A DNA stretch of 6,002 nt from an uncultured Brachyspira sp. (lineage in GTDB: Bacteria; Spirochaetota; Brachyspiria; Brachyspirales; Brachyspiraceae): positions 1 to 6,002 of the forward strand of contig NZ_CAKVGN010000105.1 of NCBI RefSeq assembly GCF_934747485.1. The letters are read 5' to 3'. Shown in pieces: positions 1 through 6,002 of the stretch. The notes under the pieces are model-generated. The model searched no databases. It saw only the letters and a program-made list of their open reading frames with translations, and was not told the DNA's origin. The position numbers and the translations under genes are program-made. Position 1 is the first letter of the stretch. Every line of letters begins with the position of its first letter.

Positions 1-49
1 AAAGTTGAAAAACAATTGGAAATTATATATAATTTAGCAAAAAAGGAGC

Positions 50-74
50 TTTTTTAGTTATCTAGGACAGCCCC
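50..74 (+). other. Double frame disruption at a T6 run and a C4 run
   Basis: Frame 1 from the window start ends at TAG 55-57, right after TTTTTT (50-55). The downstream nuclease frame (frame 3) is closed by TAG 63-65 and is open only from 66. Removing one T from the T6 run and one C from CCCC (71-74) yields a continuous protein through ELFSYLGQPKENYENCKN into the main segment. No single indel does this, because one inserted T still meets TAG 63-65. Both presumed events are one-base expansions of short homopolymers. The first 18 codons are too few to prove that frame 1 is the true upstream frame. Confidence 0.5.
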
Positions 75-1271
75 AAAGAAAATTATGAAAATTGTAAAAA
101 TGAACTAAACGAAATATTTAAACCTATATTTAATAAACCAAATCAAGAATTAAAATTAAATATTGAAATTGATGATGAAATAAAGTTTTTATTAAAATTA
201 TTTGAATTAGTACATTATCATAATGGTGATAATAAATTATATTTAAATCAATTAGGAAGAGGAAGAGGATATTATCTATATCCATTTATAGATTTTTTGG
301 CATTTTTATATGATAAAATTAATAATACAAAATCTCAAGGTTTTAATACTAATATTATTATTTTATTTGATGAGCCAGAAGTATTTTTATCTCCATTTTT
401 ACAACGTCAATTTATGGATCATTGGTTATCTATATTTAATAATAATCAAGACTACAAAATTATTAATAACATTATAAATATAATAACTGATGATAATGAG
501 GAAATAGACTATAAAATTACTCCTATATTCTTTGTGTCCACACATTCAGCACATATAATACCGCATTTGGAATTAAATGAAAAAAATAATAGATTATCTA
601 TACAAAGACTTTATTATGATAAAGAAAATACTGTTAAAGTTGCATCTCTTGATGAAGAGGAAGCAAACTTAAAACAGTTTATGATTTTTGATAGAAATAT
701 ATTAGAGGGACTTTTTGCTAAAAAAATTATACTAGTAGAGGGTGATACAGAAATTGGATTTTTACCTTCTTGTTTAAATGTTAATGGTATTAACATTCAT
801 CAAGAACATATATATATTATTAAAGCGGCACCAAATAATTTTCCAAGTCTAGCAAAAATATTCTCAAAATTAAAAATACAAACATACATAGTTACAGATA
901 GAGATTGTAAAAATGAATATATAGAAGAAAAAATAAATAATAAAATATACATAACATATATGAATCAAAAATATGGATATGTTGATAAAAGAGTTTATAA
1001 TTTATATGAAAGTCTAAAAGATTGTAATAATGTAAAAATTTTTGTTTCAGATTATTGGGATTTTGAGGAAAGCATTTTAGTATGTATAAAACTATACTTT
1101 AAAAATATATATAAAAATATATGTAAGAATGCTAATAAAAAAACTAATAATAAACCTATAAAAAAAATACATGATAAAAATGCTGAAGATAAAGAATTTA
1201 CTAAAAAGTTATTATATATGAGAAAAAAACATAAAAATATAAAAGATAATTACAGATTAATAAAAAAATAA
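66..1271 (+). CDS. Main open segment of the GajA-like nuclease (ATPase C-half plus TOPRIM)
   Basis: This is the longest uninterrupted part of the broken nuclease. A TTG at 297 could be taken as a start (324 codons), but the frame is open back to 66. The residues before 297 include a glycine-rich loop, LGRGRGYY (about 252-275), at the place of the ABC signature, so 297 is probably not the true start. Numbered from 297, Walker B is ILFDEPE (22-28), a switch-like THS motif is STHSAH (81-86), and the TOPRIM begins with LFAKKIILVEGDTE (139-152, catalytic Glu148). It continues with TYIVTDRD (196-203, the DxD pair) and DYWDFEESI (252-260, a further acidic metal-site candidate). The last 60 residues are Lys/Asn-rich. 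The order and spacing match GajA as I know it: EEPE, STHS, LLIEG, TDND, DLE. The frame stops at TAA 1269-1271 directly after an A7 run, losing the conserved tail. Expression as a separate protein is doubtful. Confidence 0.65.
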   Translation, partial: DSPKENYENCKNELNEIFKPIFNKPNQELKLNIEIDDEIKFLLKLFELVHYHNGDNKLYLNQLGRGRGYYLYPFIDFLAFLYDKINNTKSQGFNTNIIILFDEPEVFLSPFLQRQFMDHWLSIFNNNQDYKIINNIINIITDDNEEIDYKITPIFFVSTHSAHIIPHLELNEKNNRLSIQRLYYDKENTVKVASLDEEEANLKQFMIFDRNILEGLFAKKIILVEGDTEIGFLPSCLNVNGINIHQEHIYIIKAAPNNFPSLAKIFSKLKIQTYIVTDRDCKNEYIEEKINNKIYITYMNQKYGYVDKRVYNLYESLKDCNNVKIFVSDYWDFEESILVCIKLYFKNIYKNICKNANKKTNNKPIKKIHDKNAEDKEFTKKLLYMRKKHKNIKDNYRLIKK

Positions 1272-1432
1272 TAAAAGAAAATTTAAAACTAAAACAAGAT
1301 GAATATAAAAACGTAGAAAAAATAGATTTTGGTAATATGAATAGAGAAGTCATAAAAAATGCCGCTGAAGAAAATTATAAACTTCCTAAATATATAATTG
1401 ATTTAATAGAAGAATTAAAAAATGATAAATAA
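1250..1432 (+). other. C-terminal tail of the nuclease in the -1 frame
   Basis: This frame is open from 1250 to TAA 1430-1432 and reads I-I-K-E-N-L-K-L-K-Q-D-E-Y from 1268. It ends in NYKLPKYIIDLIEELKNDK, a charged amphipathic end typical of OLD nucleases. No Shine-Dalgarno site or start codon near its beginning suggests an independent gene. An ATG at 1337 would leave only 31 residues. It joins the upstream frame smoothly if one A is added to the run at 1262-1268. Its stop overlaps the helicase start, the usual arrangement for a two-gene defence operon. In characterised GajA an essential lysine lies in the last tens of residues. By position that lysine would fall in this tail, which is an inference without an alignment. 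Confidence 0.7.
1262..1271 (+). other. A7 slippery heptamer next to an in-frame UAA stop
   Basis: In the main nuclease frame the codons are ATA AAA AAA TAA, so bases 1262-1268 form A_AAA_AAA, an exact X_XXY_YYZ heptamer for -1 ribosomal frameshifting. A -1 slip re-reads A1268 and continues ATA ATA AAA GAA, exactly the frame that carries the nuclease C-terminus. Transcriptional slippage adding one A would give the same protein. I see no downstream stem-loop or upstream Shine-Dalgarno-like stimulator, and A7 runs are common at this base composition. Functional recoding is therefore possible but unproven against simple loss of one A. Confidence 0.4.
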
Positions 1433-1434
1433 TG
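1408..1434 (+). promoter_or_regulatory. Helicase start region: weak Shine-Dalgarno and stop/start overlap
   Basis: A purine-rich AGAAGAA (1408-1414) sits about 7 bases before the ATG at 1422; it is a weak Shine-Dalgarno. The upstream nuclease frame ends at TAA 1430-1432, inside the helicase gene. A short direct repeat, AATGATAAA, occurs at 1421-1429 and 1431-1439. The second ATG (1432) is out of frame with the helicase and is not used. The overlap points to re-initiation by ribosomes that finish the full-length nuclease. Ribosomes stopping at 1271 would terminate about 150 bases upstream, which could lower helicase output. Confidence 0.45.
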
Positions 1435-2996
1435 ATAAAATTAATAAAATATTAGAAAAACACAAAGATGATAAAGAGCAGTTAGACTTTATAACATCTA
1501 CAGAACAATCTCTTACAATTGCTCCTGCTGGATATGGTAAAACAGAAATGTTGATCTCAAAACTTAACTATATCATAGAAAATAAACAAATTAAATATCC
1601 AAAAAGAATTCTAGTTTTAACATTATCTAATGTGGCAAAACACACTATTGAAAGCAGATTAAATAATAATCAAATTATAGACATATATAACTTTCATAAT
1701 TTAGCAAGTAGAATTTTAAGACTTCAAGGTAAACAATATTTAAATATAGATTATAAATATGAATATGAACATAATAATCTTGAAGATGAAATTAAAGATA
1801 AATACAAGAAAATTATTGATAAAATAAACATAGAATTTCCTAATATTCAATTAAATCATAAAAATATGCAAAAATATATAAATAATATCAATACCCAAAA
1901 AAAGATATATTATGAGGATGTAATATGTTTTGCAATAGTTCTATTAAATAATTTCAATATAAATGAAATATATAAAAATTTATACAGTTATATTTTTGTA
2001 GATGAATGTCAAGATATAAATTTATTGCACTTTATCTTATTAAGAAGTATTGCTAATAATGAATATAATAAAATATTTTTTTTAGGAGATACATTTCAAT
2101 CTATAATGAAATTTGCTGATGCTTTAGGTGAACAAATTGAAGATTTATTAAAGAAATATTTTAATATGACTAAAATTATAGAATTACAAAAAAACTATAG
2201 ATTAGAAGGAAGAGAAAATATATCTAATTTCCAAAAAAATATTAGAAATTATGATAAAAAATTACAAATAGAACTTGATGAAGATTTTCAAATAAAAAGT
2301 TTTAATTACTTTGAAGAAGAGATATCATTTATTAATAATCAAATTAATAAAATTATTTCTGAAAATAAAAAAGCTAAAATAGCAATACTTTTTTCTAATC
2401 AATTTTATTTTAATGATGATAAAATCTTAAATTTGTTATTTGAAAATTTAATAAAGGAAAATATAGAATACATAAATATATTAAAAACCGAAAAAGAATT
2501 AAATACAATAATGAAAAATGTATTCAATATAGCAACAAATATAAAAATATTAAATTATAATAATCTTCTTAAGAAGATACAAAATTATTATGATAATGAC
2601 ATATCAAAATTAATAGAAGGTTATAGAAACTATTGTTTAAAGTTTGGAATAGATTTTAATACAATAATAGAAGTTCTAAAAGAAAAAGATTTAATAAAAT
2701 ATGCCCCTTATTGCTCTGTAAATGTAAATATATTAAATATACATAAAGCAAAAGGGGCAGAATGGGATTATGTTTTTATCCCATTTTTAAATAAAAAACA
2801 ATTCATATATAAAAAAAATTGTAATAAATGTAATAATATATGTTACAATCATATAATTGATATAAATGAAGAATTTTATCAAGCTTTTTATGTAGCAATT
2901 ACTAGAACAAAATATGGTTTATATATAACTTCAACAAAAAATAACCATTCTTGTTTATTTTATCATTCATTAAAATTAATTAATAATAATTATTAA
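1422..2996 (+). CDS. gajB: UvrD/Rep-like superfamily 1A helicase, GajB-like
   Basis: A 524-residue helicase, close to the ~494 of known GajB and much shorter than UvrD (~720), so the 1B/2B insertions are reduced. Motifs in order: motif I APAGYGKT (34-41, Lys40 for ATP); motif Ia LVLTLSN (64-70); motif II IFVDECQD (191-198, DExQ); motif III FFLGDTFQSI (219-228); motif IV LQKNYR (255-260); motif V NIHKAKGAEWDYVF (439-452); motif VI YVAITRTKYGL (490-500, Arg495 finger). Between V and VI is CNKCNNICYNH (467-477), a possible C-x2-C-x3-C-x2-H metal site not usual in UvrD. The ATG at 1422 gives the full Q-motif region and overlaps the nuclease tail by 11 bases, suggesting translational coupling. In Gabija this protein works with GajA as an ATPase/helicase responding to DNA ends. 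The gene is intact despite A8 and T8 runs, and two sampled 60-base lines have only 10 and 14 G/C. A stand-alone repair helicase is the alternative, but the OLD neighbour makes that less likely. Confidence 0.85.
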   Translation: MINNDKINKILEKHKDDKEQLDFITSTEQSLTIAPAGYGKTEMLISKLNYIIENKQIKYPKRILVLTLSNVAKHTIESRLNNNQIIDIYNFHNLASRILRLQGKQYLNIDYKYEYEHNNLEDEIKDKYKKIIDKINIEFPNIQLNHKNMQKYINNINTQKKIYYEDVICFAIVLLNNFNINEIYKNLYSYIFVDECQDINLLHFILLRSIANNEYNKIFFLGDTFQSIMKFADALGEQIEDLLKKYFNMTKIIELQKNYRLEGRENISNFQKNIRNYDKKLQIELDEDFQIKSFNYFEEEISFINNQINKIISENKKAKIAILFSNQFYFNDDKILNLLFENLIKENIEYINILKTEKELNTIMKNVFNIATNIKILNYNNLLKKIQNYYDNDISKLIEGYRNYCLKFGIDFNTIIEVLKEKDLIKYAPYCSVNVNILNIHKAKGAEWDYVFIPFLNKKQFIYKKNCNKCNNICYNHIIDINEEFYQAFYVAITRTKYGLYITSTKNNHSCLFYHSLKLINNNY

Positions 2997-2998
2997 AC

Positions 2999-3032
2999 AA
3001 AAAAGGCAGCCATTACTCATAGCCGCCATTTT
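2999..3032 (-). terminator. Intrinsic terminator of ileS, weakly bidirectional
   Basis: Read on the - strand, GGCGGC (3027-3022) pairs with GCTGCC (3010-3005), including one G-U pair, around an 11-base loop. It is followed by TTTTTT (3004-2999), a classic Rho-independent terminator starting about 30 bases after the ileS stop. On the + strand the same stem has an A-C mismatch but is flanked by AAAA and ATTTT, so it may also end the helicase transcript, less efficiently. It fills most of the 62-base gap between the convergent genes. Confidence 0.75.
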
Positions 3033-3058
3033 GATATTTAAAAAATTATATTATTTTT

Positions 3059-5824
3059 TTATTTCACTGCCTCAGCACATCTAGTACATAACTCTTTATG
3101 CTCAGTTCCTACACTCTCATAATGTCCCCAACAGCGTACGCATTTTTCATGACTAGCTTTCTCTGTCTTAACGAAAGAAACTCCGCCCTCTATAAATGTG
3201 TCGTCTTTGCTGTCAGAAAGTGTTACTTTACTTACAATAAATATCTCGTTTAAATATTTTTCGTATTTAGCAAGCAAGTCTTTAGTTGATGATTCTTTAG
3301 TGCATATTGTTATATAAGCCTCTAAAGATTTTCCGATTGTGCTGTTATCTCTAGCTCTTTCAAGTGATAATAACACATCATCGCGTACTTTAAGAATTGA
3401 AGCCCACTCATTTTCTAACTCTAAATCAATTAAACTATCATCAGCTTTAGGATATAACTCTAAATGTACAGAAGAAGCATTTTCTCCTTTGTAGTATCCC
3501 CAAACCTCATCAGTTGTGAAAGGAAGTACAGGAGCTATTAATTTTACTAATACATCTAATATCTCAACAAGTACAGTCTGAGCACTTCTTCTTGAAAGAG
3601 AATCTTTTCTATCACAGTATAATCTGTCTTTTATAATGTCAAAATAAGTAGCAGAAAGCTCAACAACACAGTAATTTATAAGTCTTTGATAGAACAAATG
3701 GAACTCATAACCATCGCAAGCCTTATCAGCAACTTTTATAAAACTATGAAGTCTTGATAAAGCATATCTGTCTACAGGAAGTAAATCTTTAACTTCAACC
3801 TTTTCTTTGCTGTAATCAAAATCAGAAATGTTGCCTAACAAATATCTGAAAGTGTTTCTTATTTTTCTATAGTTGTCAGCAATAGCCTTCATCATGTTAT
3901 CACCAACACGTGCATTGTGAGTGAAGTCTTCGCTTATACACCAAAGTCTTAATATATCAGCACCATATTTGTCAATAACTTCCAAAGGTGAAACAACATT
4001 GCCCGCACTTTTATGCATAGCTCTGCCCTGTTCGTCTAAAGTCCAACCATGAGTTACAAGCTCTTTGTATGGAGGTATTCCTCTTATAGCCATAGAAGGC
4101 CAAATTGCAGCTTGGAACCAACCTCTGTATTGGTCGCCTCCCTCTAAATATATATCAACAGGGAAAACTCCGTCCAAATCTTTATTAGTTTTTTGTGATG
4201 CAAAAGATGATACACCAGAATCAAACCAAACGTCCAAAATATCTTCTTCTTTATCAAAATCACAGCTTCCGCATTCACATTTAGTGCCTTCAGGAAGTAA
4301 GTCTTTAGCCTCTAATTCAAACCAAACGTCCATTCCTTTAGTTTTTACTATTTCAGCAAAATGCCTTGTAGATTCTGCAGTAAGCAAAGTTTTGCCGCAG
4401 TTCTTACAATAGAATGCAGGTATAGGTACTCCCCAAGAACGCTGTCTTGATAAACACCAGTCAGGGCGATTTTCAAGCATTTTTTTCATTCTCTCATGTC
4501 CCCAAGCAGGATACCATTTTATATTTTCTAAAGATTTAACTGTTCTCTCATCTATATTATCATGTGTCATATTCATAAACCACTGAGAAGTAGCTCTGAA
4601 TATCAAAGGATTTTTACATCTCCAACAAATAGGATAACTGTGAGTAACTTTCTCTTTATAGAATAATGAACCGTTATTTTCAAGTATTTCTACTACTTTT
4701 GGATTTGCATCTCTTACTTTCATTCCCTGCATCTCTGGAAACTCGCTTGTATATCTTCCAGCTTTATCTACAGGACAATATATTTCAAGCCCATAATTCA
4801 TACCTGTCTGATAGTCTTCCATACCATGACCGGGAGCAGTATGAACAACACCAGTACCTGAAGTTGCCTCAACATAATCAGCAAATACAACAACAGATTT
4901 TCTGTCTTTTATAAATGGATGAGCTATTTCAAGTTTTTCAATCTCTTCCATAGATATAGGAATAATATCTCTGCCTTCTGATTTCATATCTTTTTTACCA
5001 AGAACAGTATCAACTAAAGAAGTTGTCATTATCGCATATCTTCCGTCTATCTCAACAGCCACATACTCTAAATCTCTATTGAAAGCACAAGCCATATTTG
5101 AAGGCAATGTCCAAGGAGTAGTAGTCCATATCATAACATCAACATTTCCGTCTAATTTATCATTGATTTTATTTAATACTGGAAATCTCACATACACACT
5201 TGTAGAAGTATGGTTTTCATCATATTCTATCTCAGCTGCAGCCAAAGCAGTTTCACAGTCCATACACCAGTGGATAGTTCTAAGTCCTTTATATATATAG
5301 CCTTTCTCTACCAACTGTGCAAATACTTCAACTATTTCAGATTCATATTCAGGCGACATAGTAAGATAAGGATTTTCCCAATCCCCCATTACACCAAGTC
5401 TTTTAAACTCTTTTCTCTGAATGTCAATATATTTCTGAGCATAAGCACGGCATTTTTTTCTCATTATAAATTTAGAAGTTTCTTTATATTTATCTCCCAA
5501 ACTCTCTTGTACTTTTAACTCTATAGGCATACCATGACAATCCCAACCCGGAACATAAGGAGAATCAAATCCCTTAGCAGATTTATATCTCACAATAATA
5601 TCTTTAATAATTTTATTTAATGATGTTCCAATATGAATGTCTCCATTCGCATAAGGCGGTCCATCATGTAAAATACATTTAGGAGCACCTTTTCTTAATT
5701 CTCTAAGCTTTTGATAAAGTTTTTCTTCTTCCCATTTTTTTATTATTTTGGGCTCTTTTTCCTTCAAACCAGCTTTCATAGGAAAAGCGGTTTTAGGTAA
5801 ATTGATAGTAGAACTATAATCCAT
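3059..5824 (-). CDS. ileS: Isoleucyl-tRNA synthetase
   Basis: Cytoplasmic class Ia aminoacyl-tRNA synthetase that charges tRNA-Ile with isoleucine using ATP and edits misactivated valine. At 921 residues it is the usual bacterial length (about 915-940). Visible motifs: the HIGH-type GPPYANGDIHIGT (55-67, with HIGT at 64-67); HWCMDCETAL (185-194); CP1 editing signatures WTTTPWTLP (233-241) and GTGVVHTAPGHGMEDY (323-338, Asp337 matching the editing aspartate of E. coli); WCLSRQRSWGVPIP (456-469); DVWFDSG (531-537); EGGDQYRGWF (561-570); the KMSKS-type AMHKS (602-606); and a C-terminal zinc site CVRC...CTRC (Cys895, 898, 913, 916). The HIGT and AMHKS variants occur in many functional IleS proteins. 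The C-terminal zinc finger marks the bacterial mupirocin-sensitive type, not the eukaryote-like type. The ATG at 5824 starts just before the conserved LPKTAFPMKAGL segment and has a GGAG upstream. Sampled lines have about 30-40% G/C, well above the helicase. It has its own terminator and probably its own promoter. Confidence 0.97.
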   Translation of the reverse strand: MDYSSTINLPKTAFPMKAGLKEKEPKIIKKWEEEKLYQKLRELRKGAPKCILHDGPPYANGDIHIGTSLNKIIKDIIVRYKSAKGFDSPYVPGWDCHGMPIELKVQESLGDKYKETSKFIMRKKCRAYAQKYIDIQRKEFKRLGVMGDWENPYLTMSPEYESEIVEVFAQLVEKGYIYKGLRTIHWCMDCETALAAAEIEYDENHTSTSVYVRFPVLNKINDKLDGNVDVMIWTTTPWTLPSNMACAFNRDLEYVAVEIDGRYAIMTTSLVDTVLGKKDMKSEGRDIIPISMEEIEKLEIAHPFIKDRKSVVVFADYVEATSGTGVVHTAPGHGMEDYQTGMNYGLEIYCPVDKAGRYTSEFPEMQGMKVRDANPKVVEILENNGSLFYKEKVTHSYPICWRCKNPLIFRATSQWFMNMTHDNIDERTVKSLENIKWYPAWGHERMKKMLENRPDWCLSRQRSWGVPIPAFYCKNCGKTLLTAESTRHFAEIVKTKGMDVWFELEAKDLLPEGTKCECGSCDFDKEEDILDVWFDSGVSSFASQKTNKDLDGVFPVDIYLEGGDQYRGWFQAAIWPSMAIRGIPPYKELVTHGWTLDEQGRAMHKSAGNVVSPLEVIDKYGADILRLWCISEDFTHNARVGDNMMKAIADNYRKIRNTFRYLLGNISDFDYSKEKVEVKDLLPVDRYALSRLHSFIKVADKACDGYEFHLFYQRLINYCVVELSATYFDIIKDRLYCDRKDSLSRRSAQTVLVEILDVLVKLIAPVLPFTTDEVWGYYKGENASSVHLELYPKADDSLIDLELENEWASILKVRDDVLLSLERARDNSTIGKSLEAYITICTKESSTKDLLAKYEKYLNEIFIVSKVTLSDSKDDTFIEGGVSFVKTEKASHEKCVRCWGHYESVGTEHKELCTRCAEAVK

Positions 5825-5834
5825 CTTAAACTTG

Positions 5835-5838
5835 CTCC
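5835..5838 (-). promoter_or_regulatory. Ribosome binding site of ileS
   Basis: On the - strand GGAG stands 10 bases before the ATG at 5824 (GGAGCAAGTTTAAG-ATG). The spacing is a little long but workable, and no other in-frame start nearby has a better site. This supports the 921-residue reading. Confidence 0.7.
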
Positions 5839-5886
5839 ATTTTTTAATTTTCTTTAATATTTTTTTAATATATAAAGATATTCAAT

Positions 5887-5913
5887 TTTATACTATAAGT
5901 AAGATTTTTACAA
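5887..5913 (-). promoter_or_regulatory. Candidate sigma-70-type promoter of ileS
   Basis: On the - strand TTGTAA (5913-5908) is followed after 15 bases by TATAAA (5892-5887), giving a leader of about 55 bases. The spacer is short, and AT-rich DNA yields such pairs by chance, so this is tentative. The leader lacks GC-rich stems or the TGGNACCGCGG-like core of a T-box, so I see no tRNA-sensing riboswitch. Confidence 0.3.
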
Positions 5914-5978
5914 GTTTTTTTATTTTGTTAAGGAGTGTGAGATATTGGACATTTTTTAGTATAAAAAAGCAGTATCCT

Positions 5979-5987
5979 TGTTATAAT
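5979..5987 (+). promoter_or_regulatory. Extended -10 promoter directed out of the window
   Basis: TGTTATAAT on the + strand is a perfect TGN-TATAAT extended -10. No convincing -35 lies 16-18 bases upstream, which extended -10 promoters can do without. It would start transcription near 5994, away from ileS, serving a divergent gene whose start is beyond the window. No coding start is visible before the edge. Confidence 0.4.
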
Positions 5988-6002
5988 ATTTTTGATATAG
6001 AA

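Larger units (their letters stand above)
1..1432 (+). pseudogene. gajA: GajA-like OLD-family ATPase/TOPRIM nuclease, 5'-partial and frameshifted
   Basis: This is the nuclease of a Gabija-type (class 2 OLD) defence pair. Family knowledge: GajA joins an ABC-type ATPase to a TOPRIM domain and nicks DNA. Three frames carry consecutive parts. Bases 1-54 read K-V-E-K-Q-L-E-I-I-Y-N-L-A-K-K-E-L-F then TAG. Bases 66-1271 carry the ATPase C-terminal half and TOPRIM. Bases 1250-1432 carry the C-terminal tail in the -1 frame. About 470 codons are visible against roughly 580 in known GajA, so about 100 N-terminal residues including Walker A should lie upstream. The frame open from 66 has no ATG before Walker B, so it is a fragment and not a self-standing gene. 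The downstream helicase overlaps the tail. The breaks could be real decay, phase variation, recoding or assembly error; the longer A8 and T8 runs in the intact helicase argue mildly against general homopolymer error. The OLD/TOPRIM assignment is firm; the Gabija label rests on the helicase partner and motif layout. Confidence 0.8.

Noticed and set aside
297..299. TTG as the true nuclease start
   Set aside because: The same frame is open back to 66 and encodes a signature-like glycine loop before this codon. Starting here would remove conserved ATPase parts, and no good Shine-Dalgarno precedes it.
2563..2578. Perfect 16-base palindrome ATCTTCTTAAGAAGAT
   Set aside because: It lies inside the helicase coding region, encoding Leu-Leu-Lys-Lys, with no T-tract after it. 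In DNA this AT-rich it is most simply a codon coincidence.
614..5518. Short open frames opposite or inside the real genes (614-796 -, 4065-4412 +, 4666-4914 +, 5079-5300 +, 5210-5518 +)
   Set aside because: They lie on the other strand of clearly conserved coding sequence (nuclease or ileS), have low-complexity translations without motifs, and are shadow frames.
3059..5824. ileS as a second, mupirocin-resistant copy carried with the defence module
   Set aside because: It has the C-terminal zinc finger and bacterial-type motif set of the housekeeping enzyme, and its base composition differs from the module.
5825..5930. T-box riboswitch upstream of ileS
   Set aside because: The leader is AT-only in character, has no stable stems and lacks a TGGNACCGCGG-like antiterminator core.
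5931..5959. AGGAG followed by GTG (5937) or TTG (5945) as the start of a + strand gene
   Set aside because: The GTG is only 1 base from the AGGAG, too close for initiation. The TTG frame stops after four codons. The GTG frame is open to the edge for just 22 codons without recognisable character.

Overview
The window is very AT-rich and holds three protein genes. Two lie on the + strand: a GajA-like OLD-family nuclease with broken reading frames, and an intact UvrD/Rep-like helicase. Together they look like a Gabija-type (class 2 OLD) anti-phage module. The third is a complete bacterial-type isoleucyl-tRNA synthetase gene (ileS) on the - strand, convergent with the helicase. Very low GC, codons dominated by AAT/ATA/AAA, and the bacterial IleS type would suit a Brachyspira-like spirochaete or another low-GC bacterium. 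That is an impression from composition and protein style, since no database comparison was possible.

Positions 1-1432 hold the nuclease. Its N-terminal part, which should carry the ATPase Walker A, lies before the window. The visible part has a signature-like loop, Walker B, a switch-like THS motif and a TOPRIM domain (VEGDTE, TDRD, DFE). The coding frame is interrupted around 50-74, where two one-base events are needed, and again at the A7 run 1262-1268, after which the C-terminal ~52 codons continue in the -1 frame. That frame ends at 1432 and overlaps the helicase start at 1422 by 11 bases. This overlap supports 1432, not the in-frame stop at 1271, as the ancestral end of the gene.

Positions 1422-2996 encode the helicase partner with all main superfamily 1A motifs. 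Positions 2997-3058 are a short convergent gap with a hairpin. The hairpin reads as a good intrinsic terminator for ileS and a weaker one for the helicase.

Positions 3059-5824 are ileS. Its 5' flank (5825-6002) has a Shine-Dalgarno site, a tentative promoter, and on the opposite strand an extended -10 sequence pointing out of the window. I see no T-box leader, tRNA, CRISPR array or insertion sequence in this flank or elsewhere.

In the established Gabija model, GajA is a nucleotide-sensing DNA nicking enzyme and GajB a helicase-like ATPase, and the two act together against phage. Here the helicase is intact but full-length nuclease would need frameshifting, slippage or repair. The system is therefore either decaying, switched off at homopolymer tracts, or made through recoding.
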